Source: Rubrivivax rivuli (lineage in GTDB: Bacteria > Pseudomonadota > Gammaproteobacteria > Burkholderiales > Burkholderiaceae_C). Taken from it: a stretch of DNA of 64,000 bases. Made by a program: the position numbers and the translations under genes. Where the stretch lies: contig NZ_SACR01000002.1 in assembly GCF_004016505.1 (NCBI RefSeq), positions 372,001 through 436,000 on the forward strand. The letters are read 5' to 3'. Each line of letters opens with the position of its first letter. The first letter of the stretch is position 1. This document shows, piece by piece, positions 9,059-17,693 of the stretch. Below the pieces are notes generated by a model. It was not told the DNA's origin and searched no databases. It saw only the letters and a list, made by a program, of their open reading frames with translations.

Positions 9059-9894
9059 CGCGCCCAGGCCTCGTCGCGCTGCAGCACGGGCAGCGGGTGG
9101 CGCGGTGCGTCCAGCTGCGGCAGGCAGTGCAGCAGGCCGCGTGTGTAGGGGTGCTGCGCGTTGTGCAGCTCGGAAGCGGCCAGGGTCTCCACCACGCGGC
9201 CGGCATACATCACCAGCACGCGGTCGCAGAAGCTGCTGACCAGGCGCAGGTCGTGCGAGATGAAGATCAGGCCCATGCCGCGTTCGCGCACCAGGCGGTC
9301 GAGCACGCCCAGCACCTGCAATTGCACCGTGACGTCCAGCGCCGAGGTGGGTTCGTCGGCGATCAGCAGCTCGGGCCCGGCCACCAGCATCATCGCGATC
9401 ATCACGCGCTGGCCCATGCCACCGGAGACCTCGTGCGGGTAGAGGCGCGCCACGCGCGGCGGGTCGTCGATGCCGACATCGGCCAGCGCCTGCAGCATGC
9501 GTGCGCGGCGCTCGGCCGCTGTGCAGCGCGTGTGCATGCGCAGCGTTTCTTCGATCTGCGCGCCGATGCGCATCACCGGGCTCAGCGAGTACTTGGGGTC
9601 TTGCAGCACCATCGCGATGCGGCCGCCACGCAAGGCGCGGCGCTGCCGTGGCGGGCAGCGCAGCAAGTCCACATCACCGAACTGCAAGGCCTTCGCGCTG
9701 ACCACGCCACCGGGCGCCGTGAGGCCCAGGATGGCGCGGCCGGTCTGGCTCTTGCCGCTGCCCGATTCACCGACGATGCCCAGGCGCTCGCGGCCCAGCG
9801 TGAAGCTCACGCCGCGCACCACTTCCTGCAGGCCGCCTTCGCGCCGCGGGTAGGCCACGCGCAGGTCGTCCACCGTCAACAGCACCTCGCTCAT
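9055..9894 (-). CDS. peptide-type ABC importer ATPase (OppD/DppD-like)
   Basis: 279 residues. Walker A GESGSGKSQ, QDPKYSLSP Q-loop region, signature VSGGMGQRV, Walker B LLIADEPTSALDVTV, D-loop and H-loop (SHDL) all present. Partner of the DppF-like ATPase. Start ATG at 9894 overlaps the end of the permease gene by four bases, and its own end overlaps the next gene by four, a hallmark of tight translational coupling in this operon. Confidence 0.92.
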   Translation of the reverse strand: MSEVLLTVDDLRVAYPRREGGLQEVVRGVSFTLGRERLGIVGESGSGKSQTGRAILGLTAPGGVVSAKALQFGDVDLLRCPPRQRRALRGGRIAMVLQDPKYSLSPVMRIGAQIEETLRMHTRCTAAERRARMLQALADVGIDDPPRVARLYPHEVSGGMGQRVMIAMMLVAGPELLIADEPTSALDVTVQLQVLGVLDRLVRERGMGLIFISHDLRLVSSFCDRVLVMYAGRVVETLAASELHNAQHPYTRGLLHCLPQLDAPRHPLPVLQRDEAWAR

Positions 9895-10802
9895 GACGCC
9901 GCCCTCGGGTCCAGCGCGTCGCGCAGGCCGTCGCCCAGCAGGTTGAAGGCCAGGCTCACGATGAAGATGGCCGCACCCGGTGCGGCGGCCACCCACCACT
10001 GGTCGAGCACGTAGGCGCGGCCGGCGGCGATCATCGCGCCCCACTCGGGCAGGGGCGGCTGCGCGCCAAGGCCCAGGAAGCCCAGGCCGGCGGCGGTGAG
10101 GATGATGCCGGCCATGTCCAGTGTCACGCGCACGATGACGCTGGGCACGCACATCGGCATCACGTGGCGCAGCACCACGCGCACCGGCCCGGCGCCGAGC
10201 AGGCGCACGGCCTGGATGTAGTCGGCCTGGCGCAGCGTGAGCGTCTCGGCGCGGGCGATGCGGGCGTAGGGCGGCCAGCTGGTGATGGCGATCGCGATCA
10301 CCGCGTTTTCGATGCCCGGCCCCAGGGCGGCCACGAAAGCCAGCGCGAGGATCAGCCGCGGGAAGGCGAGGAAGATGTCGGTGATGCGCATCAGCAGCGC
10401 ATCCACCCAGCCGCCGGCATACCCGGCCGCCGTCCCCACCAGCAGCCCGATCGGCGCGGCCAGCACCGCCACCAGCACCACCACGAAGAGCGTGATGCGG
10501 CTGCCGTGCAGCAGGCGGCTGAAGATGTCGCGGCCCTGGTCGTCGGTGCCGAACCAGTGCGTGGCCGAGGGCGGCTGCAGGCGCTGCGCGAGGTCGCCCA
10601 CCGTGGGCGAGTGCGGCGCGATCCACGGCGCCAGCACGGCCAGCACCACCAGCGCCAGCACCAGCACCAGGCCCACCAACGCCAGCCGGTTGCGAGCAAA
10701 GCTGCGCCAGCCGGCATAGGCGCGGCCCCAGGCGGCCTGGCGGCGCGAGGCAGGGCGGTCGCTCAGCAGCCACTGCTGCAGGTCTTGCCATTGCGCCTTC
10801 AT
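9891..10802 (-). CDS. peptide-type ABC importer permease (OppC/DppC-like)
   Basis: 303 residues with about six hydrophobic segments; the N-terminal OppC_N region (WRSFARNRLALVGLVLVLAL) and the HWFGTDDQGRDIFSRLLHG block typical of DppC are present, as is the EAA loop (RAETLTLRQADYIQAVRLLG). Inner-membrane channel subunit. Overlaps both neighbours by four bases. Pairs with the DppB-like protein encoded just upstream. Confidence 0.92.
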   Translation of the reverse strand: MKAQWQDLQQWLLSDRPASRRQAAWGRAYAGWRSFARNRLALVGLVLVLALVVLAVLAPWIAPHSPTVGDLAQRLQPPSATHWFGTDDQGRDIFSRLLHGSRITLFVVVLVAVLAAPIGLLVGTAAGYAGGWVDALLMRITDIFLAFPRLILALAFVAALGPGIENAVIAIAITSWPPYARIARAETLTLRQADYIQAVRLLGAGPVRVVLRHVMPMCVPSVIVRVTLDMAGIILTAAGLGFLGLGAQPPLPEWGAMIAAGRAYVLDQWWVAAAPGAAIFIVSLAFNLLGDGLRDALDPRAAS

Positions 10803-11869
10803 CGCGGCACCTCGGCGCGGGTGTCTCGCGTTCGCGGATCGAGCATCCGGTACAGCGCATCGCTCAGCAGGTTCAGCACGATGAAGACCGTGCCCACCAC
10901 CAGCGTGGCGCCCAGCACGGCGTTCATGTCTGCGTTCTGCAGGCTGTTGGTGAGGTACAGGCCCAGGCCCGGCCAGGAGAACACCGTCTCGGTGAGCACG
11001 CTGCCTTCCAGCAGGCCGGCGTAGCTGAGCGCGATCACCGTCACCAGCGGCACCATCGCGTTGCGCAGCGCGTGGCGCCAGACGATGCGCGCCTCGCTCA
11101 GGCCCTTGGCGCGCGCGGCGACGATGTACTCCTGCGCCAGCTCGTGCAGCATGAAGCTGCGTGTCATGCGGCTGATGTAGGCCAGCGAGAAGTAGCCCAG
11201 CAGGCTGGCCGGCAGCACCAGGTGGCTCAAGGCGCTGCGGAAGGCCGACCAGTCGCCGCTGCTGCGCGCCGCCAGCGCCGCATCCACCAGCAGCAGGCCG
11301 GTGACACGGTCGACACTGAACTCGTGCGCCACGTCGATGCGCCCCGGCCCCGACACCCAGCCCAGCTTGGCGTAGAAGAGCACCAGCGCCATCAGGCCCA
11401 GCCAGAAGATGGGCACCGAGTAGCCCACCAGCCCCATCACGCGCACCGCGTGGTCGGCGGCGCCGCCGCGGCGCACCGCGGCCCACACGCCCAGCGGCAC
11501 GCCCAGGCCCGCGCCGATGAGGATGCCGCAGGTGGCCAGCTCCAGCGTGGCCGGGAAGGCCTGTTTCACGTCTTCCCACACCGGGTTGGCCGTCAGCACC
11601 GAGGTGCCGAAATCGCCCCGCGCGGCCTTGGCAACGTAACGCGCGAACTGCTCGTGCAGCGGCAGGTTCAGCCCCAGCTCTTCACGCGCACGCTGCACCA
11701 CGTGCTCGGGCGCGCGGTCGCCCACCACGGCCAGCACCGGGTCCACCGGCACCACGCGGCCTATGAAGAAGGTGACGGCCAGCAGGCCCAGCAGCGTGAG
11801 CGCCACCGAGAAGGCCAGGCCCCCGACCGCGCGCAACCCGCGCAACGGCCCAGATTCACGCCATCGCAT
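10799..11869 (-). CDS. peptide-type ABC importer permease (OppB/DppB-like)
   Basis: 356 residues, slightly longer than typical DppB (about 310-340). N-terminal membrane segment followed by the DPVLAVVGDRAPEHV and LGLNLPLHEQF motifs of the family, and the EAA loop with YIVAARAKGLSEARIVWRHA. Inner-membrane channel subunit. Its ATG shares one base with the stop of the binding-protein gene (TGATG). Confidence 0.92.
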   Translation of the reverse strand: MRWRESGPLRGLRAVGGLAFSVALTLLGLLAVTFFIGRVVPVDPVLAVVGDRAPEHVVQRAREELGLNLPLHEQFARYVAKAARGDFGTSVLTANPVWEDVKQAFPATLELATCGILIGAGLGVPLGVWAAVRRGGAADHAVRVMGLVGYSVPIFWLGLMALVLFYAKLGWVSGPGRIDVAHEFSVDRVTGLLLVDAALAARSSGDWSAFRSALSHLVLPASLLGYFSLAYISRMTRSFMLHELAQEYIVAARAKGLSEARIVWRHALRNAMVPLVTVIALSYAGLLEGSVLTETVFSWPGLGLYLTNSLQNADMNAVLGATLVVGTVFIVLNLLSDALYRMLDPRTRDTRAEVPR

Positions 11870-13476
11870 CAGCGCTTGCTGACCTTGTAGAGCAGCGTGC
11901 CGTCGGCCGTGGGGCCCAGACGCAGGCCGGCCACGTTCTTGCGGTGCGCGGCCACCTCGGTCTGCTGGAAGAGCATCACGAAGGGGCTGGTCTTGCGGAA
12001 CTCGGCCTGCAGTTCCTGGTAGAGCTTGGCGCGCTTGCCAGCGTCACGCTCCAGCGCGGCGGCGTCGGCCTTCTTGGTCATCTCGGGGATGGCCCAGGCG
12101 TTGCGCCAGGCCAGCGGCTTGGTGGCCGCGTTGTCGCCGTTGTCGGGGTTGCGTGCGAAGGTGTCGGCGTTGGTGTGCGGGTCCCAGTAATCGGCGCCCC
12201 AGTTGCCGATGTAGAGGTCGTGGCTGCGCGCGCGGTACTTGGTCAGCGTCTGCTTGCCGTCGCCGGGGATGATCTCCATCTGGATGCCGGCGCGCGCGAA
12301 GGTCTGCTGCATGGCCTCGGTGATGCCCTGGATGGGTTGCGTGGTGCGCATGTCCACCGTGACCTTGAAGCCCTGGGGTACGCCAGCCTTGGCCAGCAAG
12401 GCCTTCGCCTTCGCCACGTCCAGCTTGTAGGGCCGCTCTTTCGAGGCGCCCAGCAAGCCGACCGGCAGGAAGTTCTGGTGCACCACACCGATGTTCTTCA
12501 TGATCGTCGCGGCGATGGCGTCGTAGTCCACCAGCCACTTCATCGCCTCGCGCACCTCGGGCTTGGCCAGCACCGGGTTCTTCTGGTTCAGGCCCAGGTA
12601 GATGAGCTGCCCCGTGGGCGTGGCGGTGATGGCGATCTCGGGCTTGGCGGCCACCGCCTCCAGGTCTTGCGGCGTGAGGTTGCGCGCGATGTCGACATCG
12701 CCCTTTTCCAGCAGCAGGCGCTGCGTGGCGCTTTCCTTCACGTGGCGGTAGATCACGCGGGCCAGGGGCGCTTTGGGGCCGAGCGTGTATTGATCATTGC
12801 GCTCCAATGCCACCAGCTGGTTGGCGCGCCACTCGCGGATCTTCAGCGCGCCGCTGCCCGCGTAGTTGGTCTTCAGCCAGCCGTTGCCGAGGTCACCACC
12901 AGCCTCTTTGCTCAGCACCAGCTTCTTGTCCACCACGGCCGCCACGCCGGCCGTCAGGCAGTTGTAGACCAGCGTGGGCGCGTAGGCCTTGTCGGTGTCG
13001 AGCTCCAGCGTGAGCGGGCCGGTCTGGCGGATGCGCTCTTTCGCGTTGGCCTTGCTGAAGCCGAACTGCGTGAGGATGAAGGCCGGCGTCTTGTCCAGCA
13101 GTACGGCGCGCTGCAGGCTGAACACCACGTCTTCAGCGGTGAGCGGGTTGCCGCTGGCGAACTTCAGGCCCGGTCGCAGCGTGAAGCTATATCGCTTGCC
13201 ATCGGCCGAGACCGCCCACTGCGTGGCGAGTTCGGGCACCAGTTTGCTGGGTTCGGCCACGTCGTAGCGCAGCAGGGCGCTGTAGGTGTTGCCCAGCAGC
13301 TCGCCAGCCGTGATCTCGAAGGCCTCGGCCGGGTCCAGGCTGATGAGGTCGTCCAGCTGCATGGCCAGCACCAGCGTGTCGGGCGGTGTGGCGGCCTGGG
13401 CGGGCCACCAGACGGTGGCACCGAGAGCGGCCGCGGCCTGGCCCAGGCGGCGGCGGGTGAACTGGGGGTGGGACAA
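11869..13476 (-). CDS. peptide-type ABC importer periplasmic binding protein (SBP family 5)
   Basis: 535 residues if started at TTG 13476, which has GGAG seven bases upstream and yields a Tat-like signal (RRRLGQAAAALGA, then cleavage near AQAATPPDT). A longer GTG start at 13521 overlaps the previous stop and has a poorer N-terminus. Family-5 landmarks: LDPAEAFE, LVPELATQW, ITAEDVVFSLQ-like LTAEDVVFSL, and a C-terminal AKLYQELQAEF region. Delivers the ligand to the permeases encoded downstream. Ligand unknown: cluster-5 proteins bind peptides, opines, nickel chelates and others. First gene of the importer but follows the SRPBCC gene by 41 bases. Confidence 0.9.
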   Translation of the reverse strand: MSHPQFTRRRLGQAAAALGATVWWPAQAATPPDTLVLAMQLDDLISLDPAEAFEITAGELLGNTYSALLRYDVAEPSKLVPELATQWAVSADGKRYSFTLRPGLKFASGNPLTAEDVVFSLQRAVLLDKTPAFILTQFGFSKANAKERIRQTGPLTLELDTDKAYAPTLVYNCLTAGVAAVVDKKLVLSKEAGGDLGNGWLKTNYAGSGALKIREWRANQLVALERNDQYTLGPKAPLARVIYRHVKESATQRLLLEKGDVDIARNLTPQDLEAVAAKPEIAITATPTGQLIYLGLNQKNPVLAKPEVREAMKWLVDYDAIAATIMKNIGVVHQNFLPVGLLGASKERPYKLDVAKAKALLAKAGVPQGFKVTVDMRTTQPIQGITEAMQQTFARAGIQMEIIPGDGKQTLTKYRARSHDLYIGNWGADYWDPHTNADTFARNPDNGDNAATKPLAWRNAWAIPEMTKKADAAALERDAGKRAKLYQELQAEFRKTSPFVMLFQQTEVAAHRKNVAGLRLGPTADGTLLYKVSKR

Positions 13477-13517
13477 GACAGTACTCCGGGCGATCAAGAC
13501 GACAGCCCGAGAGTGTG

Positions 13518-13991
13518 TCACTCCACCTCGCCTCCAAACTTCTTGATGAGGTTGGCGATGTACTTGTCGACCAGCTTCTCGAACTCGCTGCTCACCACCG
13601 GCCCCACCAGCGCCTTCATCAGCCCGGGCAGCGGCACGTCCACGCTGCCGGCCACCTTGAACTCGATCTCGGTGCCGGCCTTGCCTTCCTTCAGCTTCCA
13701 GTGCCCGCCCACCAGCGCGTTGCCTTCGCCCTTCACGGGCGTCCAGACCACGGTGCCCTTCTTGCGGTCGGTCACGTACTTGCTGGCGTAGACGGTTTGG
13801 ATGTTCACCTGCGCGGTGCCCACTTTCTCCATCTCCCAGCGGTAGGTGTCTTTCGCGATCTCGGTGAGTTTGTCCACCTTCGGGAAGAAGCTGGCCGACG
13901 TGGGCACGTGCGAGAGCACGTCGAACACGTCCTTCATGCCCGCCTTGACGGTGAATTCGTAGCCGAGGTCGATGTCGACGGTGATGGTCAT
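13518..13991 (-). CDS. SRPBCC-fold (START/polyketide-cyclase-like) protein
   Basis: 157 residues beginning MTITVDIDLGYEFTVKAGM, behind AAGGAGA. The pattern of beta strands and the last long helix (FEKLVDKYIANLIKKFGG), with an FDVLSHVPT opening, fits the SRPBCC hydrophobic-cavity fold (CoxG/SRPBCC subgroup). These soluble proteins bind lipids or aromatic ligands. It lies 23 bases after the WS/DGAT gene, so a lipid-related role is suggested by position only. Confidence 0.75.
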   Translation of the reverse strand: MTITVDIDLGYEFTVKAGMKDVFDVLSHVPTSASFFPKVDKLTEIAKDTYRWEMEKVGTAQVNIQTVYASKYVTDRKKGTVVWTPVKGEGNALVGGHWKLKEGKAGTEIEFKVAGSVDVPLPGLMKALVGPVVSSEFEKLVDKYIANLIKKFGGEVE

Positions 13992-14014
13992 GCAGGTCTC
14001 CTTGCGAGGTGTTG

Positions 14015-15454
14015 TCAGGCGCCGTCTTGCCCGGCCCAGGGCAGCATCAGCGTGAGGTAGAGCAGCTTCTCGAACTCGGGCTCGAAACGGTCGATGATCT
14101 GCTGCGGCTCGGGGCACAGGCCCGCGTCGGTGATCAGGCCGAACTGCACGCCGCCGCCGTAGCTGAGGATGGACACGCCCACGCCGATGTCGCCCGAGGC
14201 CGGCACCCAGAACATGGTCTGGCGCAAGGTGCTGCCGCAGAACTTCAGCGGCGCCGCAGGCCCCGGCACGTTGGTCATCACCGCGGTGGCCTTCTTCGCA
14301 AACATGCCCAGCACGGCGTCTTGCACTGGTTTGATGAACAGGCCCGACATCGCCAGCACCGCGAAGGCCAGCAGCGGCTGGTAGCTGCCCTTGAGCTCGT
14401 TCATGCGCTGGTGCACGGCGTAGGTGCGTTCCACCGGGTTGCTGATGCCGATGGGCAGCACCAGCGGCGCCAGGCCGAAGCGGTTGCCGAGCTGCCAGGC
14501 TTTGTCGAGCGGGCGCAGGTTCACCGGCACCATGGCGCGGATCTCCTTGCCCGCGGGGTCTTCGCCGCGGCCGCGCAGGTACTCGCCGATGGCGCCGGCC
14601 ACGCAGCCCAGCAGCACGTCGTTGACGCTGCAGCCCAGGCCCTTGCCGATGGTCTTCACCGCGTCCAGCGACATCGGCTCGCTCCAGGCCACGGCCTTGC
14701 GGCCGGCGGGCTTGCCCTTCAGCAGCGTGGGCGAGTCGTCGGGCATCACGGCCAGCGCGGCCACGTCGCCCAGCACCTTGTAGCCGGTGCGCGCCATGTC
14801 CATGCTGCCCAGCAGCGGCTGGTAAGGGTTGGCCAGCATGTCGATGCTCTTGGCCATGCCGCCGCCGTACATGCCGATGGCCTTGATGGTGAGGTCGGTC
14901 AGCGGCTTGAGCACGGCATCGGCCAGCCAGTCGGCCTCGCCCGCGTCTTCGGCGGCCTCGCGCTTGCGGCGTTTCGGCGGCTCGGCACCGCCGTCGGTGA
15001 TGCTCATCATCACGCTGATCAGCGCGATGCCGTCGCCGATGCAGTGGTGCACCCGGGCCACCAGCGCGCTGCCGCCTTCGTAGTCTTCGATGAAGTGGAA
15101 CTGCCACAGCGGGCGCGCCGGGTCCAGCGGCGTCATGGCCAGTTCACCGCACAGGCGCTGCAGCGCGTGGCGTTCGCTCTCGCCGGGCTGGCGCTGCAGC
15201 GTGGCGCGCACCACATGACGGGCGATGTCGAAGTCGTCGTCGGGCACCCAGGTCGCGCCCATCGCGTCGGCCACGGCCTTGTGGCGGAAGCGCTCGTACT
15301 TCAGCAGCTTGCTCTCGATGCGCTCGCGCAGCGCCTCCAGCGTGAGGGCCGGCGTGAGCAGCCACACGCCGACGATCATCATCAGGTTCACCTCGTTGTC
15401 CATGCGCAGCCAGGCGGTATCGACCCGCGACATGCGCTCGGCGGCATGGGACAT
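14015..15454 (-). CDS. wax ester synthase/diacylglycerol acyltransferase (WS/DGAT)
   Basis: 479 residues from the ATG at 15454, which has AGGAG nine bases upstream. The catalytic HHxxxDG motif is intact (His136, His137, Asp141, Gly142), and the N-terminal MSRVDTAWLRMD and C-terminal domain (NVPGPAAPLKFCGS...) match the WS/DGAT family. Members esterify acyl-CoA with fatty alcohol (wax ester) or diacylglycerol (triacylglycerol) at the inner membrane. First gene of a minus-strand run with the SRPBCC gene. An acyl-CoA-binding protein is encoded divergently 108 bases away, and a fatty acyl-CoA reductase lies 28 kb on. Substrate preference is not predictable. Confidence 0.92.
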   Translation of the reverse strand: MSHAAERMSRVDTAWLRMDNEVNLMMIVGVWLLTPALTLEALRERIESKLLKYERFRHKAVADAMGATWVPDDDFDIARHVVRATLQRQPGESERHALQRLCGELAMTPLDPARPLWQFHFIEDYEGGSALVARVHHCIGDGIALISVMMSITDGGAEPPKRRKREAAEDAGEADWLADAVLKPLTDLTIKAIGMYGGGMAKSIDMLANPYQPLLGSMDMARTGYKVLGDVAALAVMPDDSPTLLKGKPAGRKAVAWSEPMSLDAVKTIGKGLGCSVNDVLLGCVAGAIGEYLRGRGEDPAGKEIRAMVPVNLRPLDKAWQLGNRFGLAPLVLPIGISNPVERTYAVHQRMNELKGSYQPLLAFAVLAMSGLFIKPVQDAVLGMFAKKATAVMTNVPGPAAPLKFCGSTLRQTMFWVPASGDIGVGVSILSYGGGVQFGLITDAGLCPEPQQIIDRFEPEFEKLLYLTLMLPWAGQDGA

Positions 15455-15512
15455 GTGAAGGAACTCCTGCAAGGGGTGGGCGCGGGGCACCGGCGCGGCG
15501 CACGATGCTGGG

Positions 15513-15518
15513 TAACAT
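15513..15518 (+). promoter_or_regulatory. candidate -10 element for the acyl-CoA-binding protein gene
   Basis: TAACAT followed by CCGCCCCG, 43 bases before the ATG at 15562, in the divergent gap with the WS/DGAT gene. No -35 recognised. Confidence 0.25.
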
Positions 15519-15561
15519 CCGCCCCGTCAACCAAGGATTTTCACCCACGGAGCCCCCCGCC

Positions 15562-15816
15562 ATGGCCGACCTGAAAGCCACCTTCGAAGCCGCCGTTGCC
15601 GCCAGCAAGCAGCTGCCGGAAAAGCCCGACAACATGACGCTGCTGAAGATCTACTCGCTCTACAAGCAAGCCACCGAGGGCGACGTGCAGGGCAAGCGCC
15701 CCGGCTTCACCGACCTGGTGGGCCGTGCCAAGTTCGACGCCTGGGACTCCCTCAAGGGCACCAGCGCCGAAGAGGCCATGCAGTCCTACGTCGACCTCAT
15801 CGAATCGCTGAAGTAA
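15562..15816 (+). CDS. acyl-CoA-binding protein (ACBP)
   Basis: 84 residues, the canonical ACBP size. Ligand-binding residues of the four-helix bundle are visible: MTLLKIYSLYKQATEGDV, the KRPGF turn and the AKFDAWDSLKGTSAEEAM helix. It binds medium- and long-chain acyl-CoA in the cytoplasm, buffering and delivering it to enzymes. Lies between a WS/DGAT (divergent) and a Leu/Ile/Val-type receptor gene eight bases downstream. A role in supplying acyl-CoA to the acyltransferase is a positional inference. Confidence 0.93.
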   Translation: MADLKATFEAAVAASKQLPEKPDNMTLLKIYSLYKQATEGDVQGKRPGFTDLVGRAKFDAWDSLKGTSAEEAMQSYVDLIESLK

Positions 15817-15823
15817 AGCCCAG

Positions 15824-16969
15824 ATGCCGATTGCGACCCTGCCGCGCCGCCAGGCCCTGAAAACCCTGGCCGGCGGCGCTGCCGCTGCCCTGGCCCTGCC
15901 CACCTGGGCCCAAGGCGAACGCCGCATCCTGCTGGGCCAGAGCGCCGCGATGAGCGGCCCAGCCGCCCAGCTGGGCCTGCAGATGAACCGCGGCGCGCGC
16001 ATCTTCTTCGAGCGCCTGAACGCCGAAGGCGGCGTCAACGGCCGCCGCATCGAACTGCGCGCGATGGACGACGGCTACGAGCCCGAACGCTGCGCCGTCA
16101 ACACGCGCACGCTGATCGACGACGAGGTGTTCGCGCTCTTCGGCTACGTCGGCACGCCCACCTCGCTGGCCGCCCTGCCGCTGGTGACGGCGGCCAACAT
16201 CCCCTTCTTCGGTGCCTTCACGGGTGCCGAGGCGCTGCGCGAGCCCTTCAACCGCAACGTCTTCCACGTGCGCGCCTCGTACTACGACGAGACGGCGCTC
16301 ATCGTGAAGCAACTCACCGCGCTCGGCCGCAAGAAGATCGCCGTCTTCCGCCAGAACGACAGCTACGGCCAGGCCGGGCTGGACGGCGTACTGCGCGCAC
16401 TGAAGGCGCAGCAACTGGCCCCCGCCGCCGTGGGCCTGGTGGAGCGCAATTCGGTCAACGTGGCCGCGGCCGTGCAGGCCATCGTGCCGGCCATGCCCGA
16501 CGCGGTGGTGCAGATCAGCGCCTACAAGAGCTGCGCTGCCTTCGTGCGCGAAGCGCGCAAGGCCGGCTACGGCGGCACCTTCTACAACGTCAGCTTCGTG
16601 GGCACGCAGGCCCTGGCCGACGAACTGGGCAAGGACGGCCTGGGCGTGGTGGTGAGCCAGGTGATGCCCTTCCCCTTCAGCACCACCAACGCCCTGGCGC
16701 GCGAATACCTCGACGCCGTCAAGCGCGCCGGTGGCGATGCCACGGCCAACTACAGCAGCATTGAGGGCTACCTCGCCGCCAAGGTGCTGGCCGAGGGCCT
16801 GCGCCGTGCCGGCGGCAACCCCACGCGCGCCAGCTTGGTGGACGCACTGGAGTCGATGCAGCGCTACGACGCAGGCGGTTTCCAGGTGAGCTTCGGGCCG
16901 CGCAACCGGCGTGGATCAACGTTCGTCGAGCTCTCGATGCTCACCGGCGACGGCAAGGTGCGGCGCTGA
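15824..16969 (+). CDS. branched-chain amino acid-type ABC transporter binding protein
   Basis: 381 residues with an N-terminal twin-arginine-like signal (PRRQALKTLAGGAAAALALP, cleavage near TWAQGE). Periplasmic_binding_6 landmarks: LLGQSAAMSGPAAQLG, NAEGGVNGRRIEL, FGYVGTPTS, and YAYSSIEGY-type YSSIEGYLAAKV. No permease or ATPase genes accompany it, so it is an orphan receptor that may share a transporter, or act as a sensor input. The ligand may be an amide or aromatic acid rather than an amino acid. Eight bases after the ACBP gene, so probably cotranscribed. Confidence 0.88.
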   Translation: MPIATLPRRQALKTLAGGAAAALALPTWAQGERRILLGQSAAMSGPAAQLGLQMNRGARIFFERLNAEGGVNGRRIELRAMDDGYEPERCAVNTRTLIDDEVFALFGYVGTPTSLAALPLVTAANIPFFGAFTGAEALREPFNRNVFHVRASYYDETALIVKQLTALGRKKIAVFRQNDSYGQAGLDGVLRALKAQQLAPAAVGLVERNSVNVAAAVQAIVPAMPDAVVQISAYKSCAAFVREARKAGYGGTFYNVSFVGTQALADELGKDGLGVVVSQVMPFPFSTTNALAREYLDAVKRAGGDATANYSSIEGYLAAKVLAEGLRRAGGNPTRASLVDALESMQRYDAGGFQVSFGPRNRRGSTFVELSMLTGDGKVRR

Positions 16970-16977
16970 GGCCGCAC
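16958..16977. terminator. GC-rich hairpin at a convergent junction
   Basis: Perfect 7-base stem GTGCGGC/GCCGCAC with a 6-base loop that contains the stop codon of the receptor gene; the next gene ends five bases further on, on the other strand. No U-tract, so terminator activity in either direction is an inference. Confidence 0.35.
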
Positions 16978-16981
16978 GGTC

Positions 16982-17575
16982 TCATTTCGCAGCCAGCGCC
17001 TTCTCGATCTCGGCCACCAGCGTGGGCGCCGTGGGCGTGACGTTGCTGCCGTAGCTGCCCAGCGGCTTGCCGTCGCGGCCGATCAGGTACTTGTGAAAGT
17101 TCCAGCCCGGCGTCTTGCCGGTGGCCTGGATCAGCTGCACGTACAGCGGGTTGGCGGCCGAGCCTTTGACCGAGCTCTTCGCGAACATCGGGAACTTCAC
17201 GCCGTAGGTGTTGAAGCAGAAATCGGCGATCTCCTTGCTGTCCTTCAGCTCCTGCCCGCCGAAGTCGCCGCTCGGGAAGCCCAGCACCACCAGGCCTTGC
17301 GGGCCGTACCTGGCGTTCAGCGCCTCCAGGCCTTCGTACTGCGGCGTGAAGCCGCACTTGCTGGCGGTGTTGACGACCAGCAGCACCTTGCCGGCGTACT
17401 GGCACAGGTTCTGCGGCTTCTCGTCCTGCAGGCGCGGGAAGCTGTGCTGCAGCAAGGCGGGGCAGGCCGCAGCAGCCGCGGCCGCAGGCGCGGCCTGGGC
17501 CCATGCGGGCACGGCGGCGGTGGTGCCCAAGGCGGCAGCCAGCACGGAGAGAGCGAGGATCGATGGCACTTTCAT
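16982..17575 (-). CDS. exported glutathione peroxidase-like protein with altered active site
   Basis: 197 residues with a Sec-type signal (MKVPSILALSVLAAALG, cleavage near AWAQAA). GPx fold landmarks: VVNTASKCGFT (peroxidatic Cys74), LGFPSGDFGGQE, GWNFHKYL (Trp158, Asn159). The usual FPCNQFG reads FPSGDFG: the second cysteine is Ser102 and the catalytic Gln is Asp104. Classical GPx enzymes use a Cys-Gln-Trp-Asn set to reduce peroxides, so activity or reductant may differ here. Periplasmic by its signal. Faces convergently the LIV-type receptor gene. It could be a thiol peroxidase variant or a redox sensor. Confidence 0.85.
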   Translation of the reverse strand: MKVPSILALSVLAAALGTTAAVPAWAQAAPAAAAAAACPALLQHSFPRLQDEKPQNLCQYAGKVLLVVNTASKCGFTPQYEGLEALNARYGPQGLVVLGFPSGDFGGQELKDSKEIADFCFNTYGVKFPMFAKSSVKGSAANPLYVQLIQATGKTPGWNFHKYLIGRDGKPLGSYGSNVTPTAPTLVAEIEKALAAK

Positions 17576-17693
17576 GGAACGGCCCTGGCAATGACGGAGC
17601 GCGGATGCTGCCACCAAGCGCCGCGGCGCGTGGCCTCAGGGGCAAACGCGGCTTAAACGCCGGCGGCCAGCAGGCCTGGGCGCCCGGCGTGCA

